From contig NZ_AZEY01000108.1 in the NCBI RefSeq assembly GCF_001434255.1, forward strand, positions 59,859 through 123,858: 64,000 nt of DNA. Reading direction: 5' to 3'. A model generated the notes under the pieces. The model worked only from the letters and a program-made list of their open reading frames with translations. It did no database searches and had not been told where the DNA came from. This document shows, piece after piece, positions 1 through 8,713 of this stretch. How positions within the stretch are numbered: position 1 is the first letter of the stretch; every line of letters starts with the position of its first letter. Made by a program: the position numbers and the translations under genes. The stretch is from Lentilactobacillus diolivorans DSM 14421 (GTDB lineage: Bacteria > Bacillota > Bacilli > Lactobacillales > Lactobacillaceae).

Positions 1-355
1 AATAAACAGCAGCCCGGTTCTGAATATTAGGTCTAGGGGCCTTACATGGCCGGAATCTGCTTCTTTGAACACGTTTCGGAACGAAAAAAAGGCAATAAAC
101 AGCAGCCCGGTTCTGAATATTAGGTCTAGGGGCCTTACATGGTCGGGATCTGCTTCTTTGAACACGTTTCGGAACGAAAAAAAGGCAATAAACAGCAGCC
201 CGGTTCTGAATATTAGGTCTAGGGGCCTTACATGGTCGGGATCTGCTTCTTTGAACACGTTTCGGAACGAAAAAAAGGCCGCGGAAAAGCATCCGTTTTA
301 AATATTAGGTTTAGCGGCCTTACATGGCCTTCTTTGAACACGTTTCGGAAGGAAG
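1..355 (+). repeat. Tandem 93-bp repeats (hairpin-element family)
   Basis: Three consecutive near-identical units begin at 1, 94 and 187 (period 93 bp). A diverged partial unit follows at about 280-355. Each unit holds the right-arm signature of the hairpin family seen elsewhere in the window: a 'CTTACATGG(C/T)CGG' block, a variable piece, then 'AACACGTTTCGGAACG'. An apparent 78-codon frame (65-301) is only the repeat read through. The array starts outside the window and ends about 50 bp before cobS. There are no unique spacers, so it is not a CRISPR array. Confidence 0.85.
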
Positions 356-405
356 CATCATTTGCTTTTCGCACAAAAATACAAGTATAGGAAAGAAGAA
401 GTGAT

Positions 406-1161
406 ATGGGACAAGCGATGATCTTGTTTGCACAGTTCTTTACCAGAATTTCAATTCCAGTTGAAATTCCTGACGTTACAAATAAATTTAAGGGTAATAT
501 TCAGTATTTTACATTATTTGGTTTTCTAATTGGTGCCTTGGAGGCAGGCTTTTTTTGGTTGATGAGTCTCGTCTTTCCAGTTTGGTTTGCCTGGGTGGCA
601 TTCTGGATTTTTGATGGCATTTTAACTGGTGGCTTCCATTTAGATGCATTAGCGGATACGGCTGATGGCCTTTTTTCATCCCGGAAACCAGAGCGAATGC
701 ATGAAATTATGAAAGACAGCCGACTGGGGACCATGGGCAGTTTGGCATTACTTTATTTCTATATGATCGTAATTGGCGTGGGATTAGTGGTTGCCAATCG
801 ACTGTCGTTATGGCAGATGGCCGGATTGGTTGCTGTTTCGACAATGATGGCTAAAGCCGGTATTGCACTATTATTTTATAAGATGCTTTATGCCGGCACT
901 GGGTTGGCAAGCATCTGGACTGGGGTTTCAACTTGGCGAATCATTGTTGCTCAACTCTTCTCAATCATTGTGATTGGTGGTTTGTTACGGATTCCGGGCT
1001 TAATTAGTTATGTTATGGTGTTAATTTTCGTTTATTTTTATCGACGACATATTATTCATATTCTGGGTGGCCTGAGCGGTGATCCAATTGGTGCTTGTGG
1101 CGTTTTATCACAGGCGGTCTTTTTATTGGTTTACGCGGGTTTAACTAAGGTGATCTTATGA
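406..1161 (+). CDS. cobS: Adenosylcobinamide-GDP ribazoletransferase (cobalamin synthase)
   Basis: Integral membrane enzyme that joins adenosylcobinamide-GDP to alpha-ribazole(-5'-phosphate) near the end of B12 synthesis. The 251-aa product is of usual family length, strongly hydrophobic with several membrane segments. It has the CobS signature 'GGFHLDALADTADGLFSSR' around residues 65-85 and a second conserved stretch 'MKDSRLGTMG'. The start is preceded by an AGGAAAGAAGAAG ribosome site. Its last four bases overlap the cobC start (ATGA), so translation is probably coupled. Together with cobC and hemD it forms the 3' end of a cobalamin/haem operon whose earlier genes lie outside the window; the repeat array just upstream would fall inside that operon. 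Confidence 0.95.
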   Translation: MGQAMILFAQFFTRISIPVEIPDVTNKFKGNIQYFTLFGFLIGALEAGFFWLMSLVFPVWFAWVAFWIFDGILTGGFHLDALADTADGLFSSRKPERMHEIMKDSRLGTMGSLALLYFYMIVIGVGLVVANRLSLWQMAGLVAVSTMMAKAGIALLFYKMLYAGTGLASIWTGVSTWRIIVAQLFSIIVIGGLLRIPGLISYVMVLIFVYFYRRHIIHILGGLSGDPIGACGVLSQAVFLLVYAGLTKVIL

Positions 1162-1745
1162 AATTGTTAGTGATGCGACATGGTGAAACAACTTTTAATC
1201 ATCAAAGGAAGTTTTATGGTAAAACCGACGTCTCACTAGATGAAACGGGTGTGAAACAAGCTGAAATTGTTTCAAAAAAGTTGAAAAATGAGTCATTGGA
1301 CGCAATTATTCGCAGTAATATGCGTCGAACAGCCGAAACATCCAAGCCAATTATCGCTGATCATCCAAATGCTGATTTATACGTTGATTCGGGTTTTGAT
1401 GAGATGTCGTTTGGTGATTGGGAAGGGATGGACGCAAATCAAATTGAGGCGGCTGATCCCCAAAATTGGCAGCGGTGGCTTGATCAACCGTTTAAAGTAG
1501 CTCCGGGAAATGGTGAGTCCTATGAAACTTTCAAAGTTCGGGTGACGCAGGCAATGACAAAATATTACCAGAAATTATCACCTGCCAGCACAACGCTATT
1601 GATTGCCCATTTGGGAACATTAAGGACGTTGTATCATTCATGGTTTCCGAGTGAAGATTATTGGCAAACAAAATTTGAAGCCGGTTGTTATTCGGTCTTT
1701 GATTTGTCGGCAGACGGTATTGAACTGTTGGCGTTAAATGTTTAA
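1158..1745 (+). CDS. cobC: Alpha-ribazole phosphatase / histidine phosphatase
   Basis: Histidine-phosphatase superfamily protein of 195 aa. The catalytic 'MRHGET' motif lies at residues 6-11, with further conserved residues in 'RRTAETS' and the late His of 'IAHLGTLRTL'. In the cobalamin pathway CobC removes phosphate from alpha-ribazole-5'-phosphate or adenosylcobalamin-5'-phosphate. It overlaps cobS by 4 bp, and its 3' end is followed at once by the hemD ribosome site. Genomic context supports the CobC assignment over a generic phosphoglycerate-mutase-like phosphatase, which the sequence alone would not exclude. Confidence 0.88.
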   Translation: MKLLVMRHGETTFNHQRKFYGKTDVSLDETGVKQAEIVSKKLKNESLDAIIRSNMRRTAETSKPIIADHPNADLYVDSGFDEMSFGDWEGMDANQIEAADPQNWQRWLDQPFKVAPGNGESYETFKVRVTQAMTKYYQKLSPASTTLLIAHLGTLRTLYHSWFPSEDYWQTKFEAGCYSVFDLSADGIELLALNV

Positions 1746-1761
1746 CTGGGGGGATTTGGAA

Positions 1762-2481
1762 ATGGCTTTCTTAATTACGTATCCTGAGCAAAAAGTAAAT
1801 TCAAAATTGCAGGATCGTCTGCAATCAGTCGGAGCGACAATATACTGTCCGATGAGGCTGCTTAGACCCGTTTCGGTATCCAATGCCGATAAAAAGTTGA
1901 TTGCTGATAGTGAGTATTTGGTGATTACAAGTCCATTTTCATTAAGCGTTTATTTGACCAAATTTAGTCAAATTAGTCCATCTGCAACTGTTATTGCGCT
2001 GAGCCAAAAGATGAAATCACGACTTAATGAGGCCGGTATCTCTAAGGTTCGTTTGCCTGAACAGGAGAATCAACGCAGCCTTGTTAAGCTGTTAAGAGAC
2101 TTATCAGATAAAAAAGTCATTTGGCTGAATGGCAATTTAATGCTAGCCCACTCATTGATACCTGATTCAGTGAAAACAGTTCAAATCTATGAAAATACTT
2201 GGAACAAACATTTAGAACAAGTCGCAATTACCAAGATAAGGTCGCACCAAATCAACCGGATTTTGGTGACGAGTCCTTCAAGTTATCAACGGATTAAGGT
2301 CATTCAGCAACAAATCCCCCAATGTTTTTCAGATGTCAGCTACTATGTTTTAGGACCAAGTACTGGTGAAACAATTCAGCGGGATGGTCAACGAGTTGTC
2401 GCACCAATAAATGCCATTGATGTTTTAAATCAAATGTTGAATCGAATGGTTACCGATGAGCTAAGTGCTCGGGTTAACTAA
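1762..2481 (+). CDS. hemD: Uroporphyrinogen-III synthase
   Basis: HemD-family protein of 239 aa that cyclises hydroxymethylbilane to uroporphyrinogen III, the branch point to haem and corrinoids. The family is poorly conserved, but two typical stretches are visible in the C-terminal half: 'ILVTSPSSYQRI' and 'YYVLGPSTGETIQRDG'. I chose the ATG at 1762 because a GGGGGGA ribosome site lies just upstream; an in-frame ATG at 1738 overlaps cobC and lacks such spacing. It follows cobS-cobC, as in the cobalamin clusters of B12-producing lactobacilli. Convergent pocR lies beyond the downstream repeat array. Confidence 0.85.
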   Translation: MAFLITYPEQKVNSKLQDRLQSVGATIYCPMRLLRPVSVSNADKKLIADSEYLVITSPFSLSVYLTKFSQISPSATVIALSQKMKSRLNEAGISKVRLPEQENQRSLVKLLRDLSDKKVIWLNGNLMLAHSLIPDSVKTVQIYENTWNKHLEQVAITKIRSHQINRILVTSPSSYQRIKVIQQQIPQCFSDVSYYVLGPSTGETIQRDGQRVVAPINAIDVLNQMLNRMVTDELSARVN

Positions 2482-2629
2482 TTAAATAAAGCGTCCGTGC
2501 TGATTGACATTATTTAATCACAGAATTTCTTTAAAGATAAAATAAGACTATTTTGTTTTTGCTTGGGGGTGGGTGCCATATTTAATTGGCGAATGGCTGT
2601 TGAATCGATATGTTCAGCCGAGAAGTCAT

Positions 2630-3001
2630 TTGGTGTTGCACCAAAACAGGCAGCTCTTGACCATATAAAGTAAATTAGCCCAACTTCCAAATCGGGTTGA
2701 ATTTACTACCGCGTCTAAACGTGCTAAAGAGATAGCTCCCGGCCATATGAAGCAAATCATTGTAACCTTCCAAATCGGGTTGGCCTTGTTACCGAGTCTA
2801 AACGTGCTAAAAAAGACAGCTCCCGGCCATATAAGCAAATAATTGTAGCTTTCCAAATCGGGTTGGCCTTGTTACCGAGTCTAAACGTGCTAAAAGAGAC
2901 AGCTCCTGGCCATATAAACAAAACAACCGTAACTTCCTAAACCCTGGAAGTTACGGTTGTTTTGTTTATATTCTGGGAGCTAAGCGTCTTTTTTAGCACT
3001 C
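2630..3001 (-). repeat. Reverse-oriented hairpin element with tandem 83-bp partial units
   Basis: Three partial units spaced 83 bp apart ('GTCTAAACGTGCTAAA' at 2713, 2796 and 2879) lead into one complete hairpin. Its outer 14-nt arms are 2887-2900 and 2986-2999, and a perfect 22-bp inner stem is formed by 2916-2937 and 2946-2967 with an 8-nt loop. Connectors follow the family rule (AGCTCC.TGGCCATATA / TATATTCTGGGAGCT). It sits between the convergent hemD and pocR genes, so it may act as a bidirectional transcription end. 2482-2630 contains nothing else recognisable. Confidence 0.85.
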
Positions 3002-3002
3002 T

Positions 3003-4124
3003 CTACAAATTATCATACGAAGTAAACACCCACTGCACTACCGACAAACCGTTGGTACTGATTGAACTTGCCGGAGCTGTTGGTTGCTTGCAATCCACCG
3101 TGTAGATCCAGCCACGATTCCCGGCTGAATCAGCCAAACCACCGATATTATTGATATAAGGATAACCGTTGACTGGTTGAGAGAAATAGTTAATATGATT
3201 CTTCTTGAAGTACCGGGTCGAAACATCAAAGATTGTATCGTTCTCATGCCATGAAAGATCTCGCCGAATGGTATAAACTTTTTGAATATCAGAATTGTGG
3301 TGTCGATATTCAGATGGGGTTAAACCCGTTCGATGTTTAAAAATTTTAGTGAAGTAGCTGGTCTGTGAAAACCCGATTTGATTGGAAACATGACAAATTG
3401 GTAACTGGGTTAACGCCAGCTTTTCACACGCAATAGCAATTTTTTGATTATTAATATAGTCGATGAAGTTAACATCGAGGACTTTTTTGAAAATTCGACT
3501 CAGATAAGATGGTGATAAGAAAACTTCTTGGGCAACTTCATCCAGTGAAATTGTTTGACGAATATTTTTACCAATATATTGAATGGCAGCTGAAAGACTC
3601 TTATGCATATCGTCTTCACTGGTTGTGAGGCTCTCATCGGCTGCCTTTGAGTCATTGATTGAATCGTGATGATTTAAACTAATCTTTTTTTCTAACGGAT
3701 CATGCCCTGACGATGAAGCCTTCAACAGGGTACCGAGATATCTGATTTGAGAAAGTTGGTCGGAAGCCAAAGCATCCCAAACCGCAACTTTCATGTTTAA
3801 ATCAGGGTCAATAACCTCGTTAACAATATTTTCAAGATAACTTCGTGATAAATAAATCCGTTGCTGTGACACGTTTACCGAGTTACAAATCACGCACCCC
3901 CAAAATCCGTGATTAATTGTAACTGGGAAAATTGAATAAATCTCTAGAGAACTAAGATCAAGATTTTGTTGAATTTCAGCAGGATCTGAATAAATATGGC
4001 CATCTTTTAATAAGTTGCCATCAAGTGTGTAAAACACAGTTTGAATTTGAGTAATTCGTGAAAAAGAATCGATTGCTTCTGCAAGCGTACCGTAATCCTT
4101 TTGTTCTAGTGGATAAGTGAGCAT
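3003..4124 (-). CDS. pocR: AraC-family activator PocR with C-terminal transcobalamin beta-like domain
   Basis: Likely activator of the divergent pdu operon. The 373-aa protein has three parts: an N-terminal PocR-type sensory region (about 1-150), an AraC-type double helix-turn-helix (about 180-280, 'SLDEVAQEVFLSPSYLSRIF' and 'ISNQIGF'-like second helix, 'RTGLTPSEYR'), and an extra C-terminal domain of about 90 residues. That tail ('YPYINNIGGLADS', 'GWIYTVDCKQP', 'VVQWVFTSY') resembles DUF4430, the beta domain of transcobalamin/intrinsic factor. The ATG at 4124 is preceded by GGGGAGG; an upstream in-frame start has no such site. Known PocR proteins respond to 1,2-propanediol/glycerol; the added domain suggests a corrinoid input as well. 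A paralogue lies at 22276-23373. Confidence 0.85.
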   Translation of the reverse strand: MLTYPLEQKDYGTLAEAIDSFSRITQIQTVFYTLDGNLLKDGHIYSDPAEIQQNLDLSSLEIYSIFPVTINHGFWGCVICNSVNVSQQRIYLSRSYLENIVNEVIDPDLNMKVAVWDALASDQLSQIRYLGTLLKASSSGHDPLEKKISLNHHDSINDSKAADESLTTSEDDMHKSLSAAIQYIGKNIRQTISLDEVAQEVFLSPSYLSRIFKKVLDVNFIDYINNQKIAIACEKLALTQLPICHVSNQIGFSQTSYFTKIFKHRTGLTPSEYRHHNSDIQKVYTIRRDLSWHENDTIFDVSTRYFKKNHINYFSQPVNGYPYINNIGGLADSAGNRGWIYTVDCKQPTAPASSISTNGLSVVQWVFTSYDNL

Positions 4125-4280
4125 TAATAGTACCTCCCCGTACGATTCAAAAAAATCGGCATCACCAACTATATCTGAAAACGCTCCCACCAACACCACC
4201 AATTTTATGATAAAAAAGTCACGAATTCAAGCTAAACTTGCCTATTTTTTGGTATTATTTTGTGTTTTTGTCATATTTTG

Positions 4281-4294
4281 TGAAAGCGTTCTCA
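4281..4294 (+). promoter_or_regulatory. cre box (CcpA operator), pocR-pduA intergenic region
   Basis: TGAAAGCGTTCTCA matches the cre consensus TGWNANCGNTNWCA at every position. It lies in the divergent pocR/pduA spacer, so carbon catabolite repression of the pdu operon, pocR or both is likely. The call is by consensus match; binding is inferred. Confidence 0.7.
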
Positions 4295-4352
4295 GATATT
4301 GTGATTGCCTATCTTAACTTCATCAAGATAGGATAATGAAATTCGCTTATAC

Positions 4353-4366
4353 TGAAAGTGTTTTCA
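4353..4366 (+). promoter_or_regulatory. Second cre-like palindrome upstream of pduA
   Basis: TGAAAGTGTTTTCA differs from the cre consensus at one position (T for the central C) but keeps the palindrome. It lies 72 bp after the perfect cre box and about 97 bp before the pduA start. It overlaps a TATACT that could be a -10 element (4348-4353), a position compatible with repression. Confidence 0.5.
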
Positions 4367-4463
4367 AAGACGATTAAAACAGACTTGTGACTTCCATCAC
4401 TTGGCTGGGGATTAAGTGGCTTTGAAAGCAACTAGACTTCAAAACACTTAGGAGGAAACACAC

Positions 4464-4772
4464 ATGGATAACGAACAAGAAGCTTTAGGTTTGATTGAAA
4501 CAGAAGGTCTTGTCGCAAACATTGAAGCAGCCGATGCAATGGTTAAAGCTGCTAATGTTCATTTAATTGGACAAGAAAAAATTGGCCACGGCTTAGTTAC
4601 GGTTATGGTTCGTGGTGATGTTGGTGCTGTTAAGGCCGCTGTTGACGCAGGTGTATCTGCTGCTGAAAACATTGGTGACGTTGTTTCTAACTACGTAATT
4701 CCTCGTCCACATACTGATGTTGAGGGAATTCTTCCAAATCCAAAAGATTTAGGTCAAGACGCTAACAACTAA
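4464..4772 (+). CDS. pduA: Microcompartment shell hexamer protein PduA
   Basis: First gene of the pdu operon: a 102-aa single BMC-domain protein that forms hexameric tiles of the propanediol-utilisation microcompartment shell. The canonical segment '[20 protein letters not shown]' is at residues 7-26, followed by '[15 protein letters not shown]' and the strand '[10 protein letters not shown]'. It has a short C-terminal extension beyond the domain, unlike its close paralogue pduJ (11542-11817). Start supported by AGGAGGAAAC. The roughly 340-bp divergent spacer upstream carries two cre-type sites, and PocR probably binds there too. Confidence 0.96.
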   Translation: MDNEQEALGLIETEGLVANIEAADAMVKAANVHLIGQEKIGHGLVTVMVRGDVGAVKAAVDAGVSAAENIGDVVSNYVIPRPHTDVEGILPNPKDLGQDANN

Positions 4773-4800
4773 TCATTTCTTCTTGTGAAAGTAGGAAACT

Positions 4801-5625
4801 ATGACAGTTGATAAAAACGTATTAGTGCAAAGAGTGGTTAATGAGTTACTAAAGAGAGGCATCACCATTAACCCAGAGAATCAACCAAAGTCTTCGGGAG
4901 GATTTCATATGAATGATTTTTTAAATTCAACTAGTGTCGTTCCTGAGTTCGTTGGGACTCGAAAGATCGGAGACACGATTGGAATGTGTATTCCTAGTGT
5001 CGATGGGATGTTACTTGATAAATTACATTTAACAAAACGCTACTCCGTACTTGGCGTCTTAAGTGCTCGTTCCGGTGCCGGTCCACATATCATGGCAATG
5101 GATGAAGCCGTTAAGACAACGAATACTGAAGTCGTTGATATCGAGCTTCCACGTGACACAAAGGGCGGCGCTGGCCACGGTTCCTTAATTATAATTGGTG
5201 GTTATGACCCATCAGATGTTCGCCAGGCGATTCAAGTTGCTTTAGATAATTTAAGCCGGACTTTTGGCGATGTTTACAATACACCTGCCGGCCATTTGGA
5301 ATTACAGTTTACGGCTCGAGCTGCCGGTGCTTGTCATTTAGCATTTGGCGCTCCGGTTGGTAAAGCTTATGGTCTAATTTGTGGTGCACCAGCCGGAATT
5401 GGTGTTGTAATGGCTGATACCGCAATTAAAACTGCTGGTGTTAATGTATTATCGTTCGCATCTCCAGGCCATGGAACCAGCTTTTCAAACGAAGGGATGG
5501 TTCATATTAGTGGTGATTCAGGAGCTGTCCGTCAAGCCGTTATGGCTGGCCGAGAAGTCGGTCTTAAGTTGCTTAGTCAATTAGGTGGAACACCTAAAAA
5601 TGATTTTCCATCATATATTAAGTAA
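4801..5625 (+). CDS. pduB: Microcompartment shell protein PduB (with internal PduB' start)
   Basis: Shell protein of 274 aa with two tandem BMC domains that forms pseudo-hexameric trimers. Recognisable stretches include 'VPEFVGTRKIGDTIGMCIP', 'GHGSLIIIGG' and 'SFASPGHGTSFSNEGM'. Residues 1-36 form a basic/polar extension. An internal ATG at 4909 (residue 37) has its own GGGAGGA ribosome site at 4896, so a short PduB' is probably made from the same gene, as is known for Salmonella pduB/B'. In that system the extension tethers the shell to the enzyme core. It lies 28 bp after pduA. Confidence 0.95.
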   Translation: MTVDKNVLVQRVVNELLKRGITINPENQPKSSGGFHMNDFLNSTSVVPEFVGTRKIGDTIGMCIPSVDGMLLDKLHLTKRYSVLGVLSARSGAGPHIMAMDEAVKTTNTEVVDIELPRDTKGGAGHGSLIIIGGYDPSDVRQAIQVALDNLSRTFGDVYNTPAGHLELQFTARAAGACHLAFGAPVGKAYGLICGAPAGIGVVMADTAIKTAGVNVLSFASPGHGTSFSNEGMVHISGDSGAVRQAVMAGREVGLKLLSQLGGTPKNDFPSYIK

Positions 5626-5643
5626 CCGGGAGGAGGAACATAA

Positions 5644-7320
5644 TTGAAACGTCAAAAGAGATTTGAAAAACTAGAGAAACGTCCAGTTCATTTGGATGGA
5701 TTCGTTAAAGAATGGGATGACGAAGGATTAGTTGCCATGGAAGGCAAAAACGATCCCAAGCCAAGCGTTAAGGTTGAAAACGGAGTTGTTACCGAATTAG
5801 ATGGTAAGAAGAAAGCTGACTTCGATTTAATCGATAAATATATTGCTGAATATGGTTTCAACATTGATAAAGCTGAGGAAGTTATGGCAATGGATTCAAC
5901 TAAGATTGCTAAGATGTTAGTTGATCCAAACGTTCCCCGTTCGGAAATTGTTAAATTAACAACTGCAATGACCCCAGCTAAGGCAGAAGAGGTTATTAGT
6001 AAATTAAACTTTGGTGAAATGATTATGGCTGTTCAAAAGATGCGGCCACGTCGAACACCAGCCACCCAATGTCATATTACCAACACTCGGGATAATCCGG
6101 TTGAAATTGCCGCTGATGCTGCTGAAGCTTCACTACGTGGATTTCCTGAACAAGAAACCACGACTGCGATTGCTCGGTACGCACCTTTAAATGCGATTTC
6201 AATTATGGTTGGTTCACAAACTGGTCGTCCAGGTGTTATCACCCAGTGTTCAGTTGAGGAATCAGAGGAATTATCATTAGGGATGCGTGGCTTTACGGCC
6301 TATGCTGAAACCATTTCAGTTTATGGGACCGATCGAGTATTTACTGATGGTGATGATACACCATGGTCCAAAGGATTCTTAGCTTCCTGTTATGCATCTC
6401 GAGGATTAAAGATGCGATTTACTTCAGGTGCCGGTTCAGAAGTTATGATGGGCTACACGGAAGGTAAATCAATGCTTTATCTTGAAGCACGATGCATTTT
6501 CATTACCAAAGGTTCAGGTGTTCAAGGCCTTCAAAATGGTGGTGTTAGTTGTATCGGTATCCCAGGTGCCGTACCAAGTGGTTTGCGTGAAGTTCTTGGC
6601 GAAAACCTCTTGTGCATGATGATCGATGTAGAATGTGCATCCGGTTGTGACCAAGCCTTCTCACATTCCGATATTCGTCGGACTGAACGAATGATTGGTC
6701 AATTCATTGCCGGTACTGATTACATCTCATCAGGATACGCTGCCGAAGAGAACCGTGATAACACATTTGCCGGTTCAAATATGGATGTTCTTGATTACGA
6801 TGATTATTGCTCAATGGAACGAGACCTTTCAATTAACGGTGGGATTGTGCCAATCCACGAAGAAGACGCCATTAAGATTCGTAACAAAGGTGCTAAAGCA
6901 ATCCAAGCAGTATTTGATGGCTTAGGCTTACCTAAGATTACGGATGAAGAAGTTGAAGCTGCAACTTATGGCAGTAACTCAGATGACATGCCAAAACGTG
7001 ACATGGTTCAAGATATGAAGGCTGCTCAAGATTTGATGGATCGTGGGACCACGATTTCAGACGTTATCAAAGCCTTATATGACCATGACTTTAAGGATGT
7101 TGCTGAAGCTGTTCTTAAGTTGGCCCAACAAAAAGTTTGTGGGGATTATCTACAAACATCAGCAATCTTTGACGGCGATTGGAATTGCATCTCAGCAGTT
7201 AATGATACTAATGATTACATGGGTCCAGGAACAGGTTACCGTTTGTGGGAAGACAAGCCGCAATGGGATAAGATCAAAGATATTCCATGGGCAATGGATC
7301 CACAACATATGGACTTCTAA
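5644..7320 (+). CDS. pduC: Propanediol/glycerol dehydratase, large (alpha) subunit
   Basis: Catalytic 558-aa subunit of adenosylcobalamin-dependent diol dehydratase, converting 1,2-propanediol to propionaldehyde and usually glycerol to 3-hydroxypropionaldehyde. Length and sequence fit the family from end to end: 'KRFEKLEKRPVHLDGFV' near the N-terminus, 'GRPGVITQCSVEESEELSLG', 'RGLKMRFTSGAGSEVMMGY' and 'SGCDQAFSHSDIRRTERM'. The start is TTG at 5644, placed by a strong GGGAGGAGG site. Followed by the medium and small subunits. Expected inside the microcompartment. Confidence 0.97.
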   Translation: MKRQKRFEKLEKRPVHLDGFVKEWDDEGLVAMEGKNDPKPSVKVENGVVTELDGKKKADFDLIDKYIAEYGFNIDKAEEVMAMDSTKIAKMLVDPNVPRSEIVKLTTAMTPAKAEEVISKLNFGEMIMAVQKMRPRRTPATQCHITNTRDNPVEIAADAAEASLRGFPEQETTTAIARYAPLNAISIMVGSQTGRPGVITQCSVEESEELSLGMRGFTAYAETISVYGTDRVFTDGDDTPWSKGFLASCYASRGLKMRFTSGAGSEVMMGYTEGKSMLYLEARCIFITKGSGVQGLQNGGVSCIGIPGAVPSGLREVLGENLLCMMIDVECASGCDQAFSHSDIRRTERMIGQFIAGTDYISSGYAAEENRDNTFAGSNMDVLDYDDYCSMERDLSINGGIVPIHEEDAIKIRNKGAKAIQAVFDGLGLPKITDEEVEAATYGSNSDDMPKRDMVQDMKAAQDLMDRGTTISDVIKALYDHDFKDVAEAVLKLAQQKVCGDYLQTSAIFDGDWNCISAVNDTNDYMGPGTGYRLWEDKPQWDKIKDIPWAMDPQHMDF

Positions 7321-7343
7321 TAGACTGAAAGGAGGTAAGTTCT

Positions 7344-8141
7344 GTGAGCCAAGAAATTGATGAAACACTATTAAGAAATATCATTAAAAACGTTATTGGG
7401 GAAATGAAGGATACTGATACGCCAATTTCATTTGGTAAGAAGGATTCTTCTGCAAACCACGAATCTAATCAACTTGCATTGCATGGAGACAGCTGGTTTA
7501 AGTCGGGTGACGATCCGGTTTCAAATTCATCATCTGCGACCGCAACAGCAAGTGCACCCAGCCAGTCCACATCAGGAAATGGTGATATTAAGAGCCTTGA
7601 TTGGTTCAAGCATGTTGGGGTTGCAAAACCAGGATTATCAAAAGATGAAGTTGTTATTGGGGTTGCACCTGCATTTGCTGAAGTGCTAACTAAGACAATG
7701 ACTAAAATCCCTCATAAAGATGTCTTACGTCAAATTATTGCCGGAATTGAAGAGGAAGGTCTAAAAGCCCGGGTTGTTAAAGTTTACCGGACATCAGATG
7801 TTTCATTTATTGCTGATGAGGTTGATAAACTTTCAGGTTCCGGAATCGCAGTTGCTGTTCAATCAAAGGGAACTGCTATTATTCACCAAAAGGATCAGGA
7901 ACCTCTAAATAACTTGGAATTGTTCCCACAGGCACCAGTGATTGATTTGCCAACTTATCGGGCAATCGGTAAGAACGCAGCTCAATATGCCAAGGGATTA
8001 TCTCCAGACCCGGTTCCAACAGTTAATGATCAAATGGCTCGTGTTCAATACACCGCCTTATCATCATTGATGCATATTGCTGAAACCAAACGGGTGGTTG
8101 TTGGTAAGCCTGCCGAAGAAATTCAAGTAACCTTTAATTGA
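7344..8141 (+). CDS. pduD: Propanediol/glycerol dehydratase, medium (beta) subunit
   Basis: The 265-aa medium subunit starts at GTG 7344, 7-8 nt after GGAGG. Residues 1-20 ('EIDETLLRNIIKNVIGEM') form an amphipathic helix of the encapsulation-peptide type. A Ser/Thr/Ala-rich linker follows (to about residue 80), then the conserved core ('LDWFKHVGVAKPG', 'VIGVAPAFAEVLTKTM', 'GSGIAVAVQSKGTAIIHQ'). The protein is longer than the roughly 224-aa enteric PduD because of the linker. In Salmonella the PduD N-terminus targets the whole dehydratase to the microcompartment. Confidence 0.95.
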   Translation: MSQEIDETLLRNIIKNVIGEMKDTDTPISFGKKDSSANHESNQLALHGDSWFKSGDDPVSNSSSATATASAPSQSTSGNGDIKSLDWFKHVGVAKPGLSKDEVVIGVAPAFAEVLTKTMTKIPHKDVLRQIIAGIEEEGLKARVVKVYRTSDVSFIADEVDKLSGSGIAVAVQSKGTAIIHQKDQEPLNNLELFPQAPVIDLPTYRAIGKNAAQYAKGLSPDPVPTVNDQMARVQYTALSSLMHIAETKRVVVGKPAEEIQVTFN

Positions 8142-8155
8142 GGAGGATATGATTT

Positions 8156-8698
8156 ATGAGCGAAGTTGATGAATTAGTTTCTAAAATTCTGAGTCAACTA
8201 AATAATGGTGATAGCTCACAGTCAACCGGAACAACCACTGCTTCATCGGTAACACCGACAAGTAGTCCTGCAAATTCCGGTAAGACGTTTGATAAGGGCG
8301 ATTATCCACTATTCAGAAAGCACCCAGATGATGTTAAAACGCCAACGGGCAAAGCAGTAAGTGATATTACACTTGATAACGTTGTTAGCGGCAAGGTTGA
8401 TTCTAAAGATTTACGAATTACCGCAAATACTTTGAGACGCCAAGGCGAAATTGCTGCCAGTGCCGGCCGTCCAGCTATTCAACGAAACTTTCAACGAGCC
8501 GCTGAACTAACTAAGATTCCGGATGACAAAGTGCTATCTTTCTATAATGCATTGCGACCATTCCGATCAAGTAAACAGGACTTACTGGATATTGCTAAGC
8601 AACTCCGTGACACCTATCACGCACCAGTTTGTGCAAATTGGTTTGAAGAAGCTGCCGGTAATTACGAAATCAGCAAGAAGTTGAAGGGTGATAACTAG
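8156..8698 (+). CDS. pduE: Propanediol/glycerol dehydratase, small (gamma) subunit
   Basis: Small 180-aa subunit of the B12-dependent dehydratase. Conserved core stretches include 'DYPLFRKHPDDVKTPTGKA', 'GRPAIQRNFQRAAELTKIPD' and 'LRPFRSSKQDLLDIA'. The N-terminus ('EVDELVSKILSQLNN') is a second amphipathic targeting-type helix, followed by a Ser/Thr-rich linker of about 35 residues. It follows pduD by 14 bp with GAGGAG in the gap. Confidence 0.95.
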   Translation: MSEVDELVSKILSQLNNGDSSQSTGTTTASSVTPTSSPANSGKTFDKGDYPLFRKHPDDVKTPTGKAVSDITLDNVVSGKVDSKDLRITANTLRRQGEIAASAGRPAIQRNFQRAAELTKIPDDKVLSFYNALRPFRSSKQDLLDIAKQLRDTYHAPVCANWFEEAAGNYEISKKLKGDN

Positions 8699-8713
8699 TT
8701 AGGAGTTTTTAAT

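Noticed and set aside
65-301. 78-codon open frame at the start of the window
   Set aside because: It is read-through of the 93-bp tandem repeat (identical peptide blocks repeated); no ribosome site or gene-like composition.
1-355. Possible CRISPR array
   Set aside because: Units are contiguous 93-bp direct repeats with no unique spacers; the same holds for the other arrays in the window.
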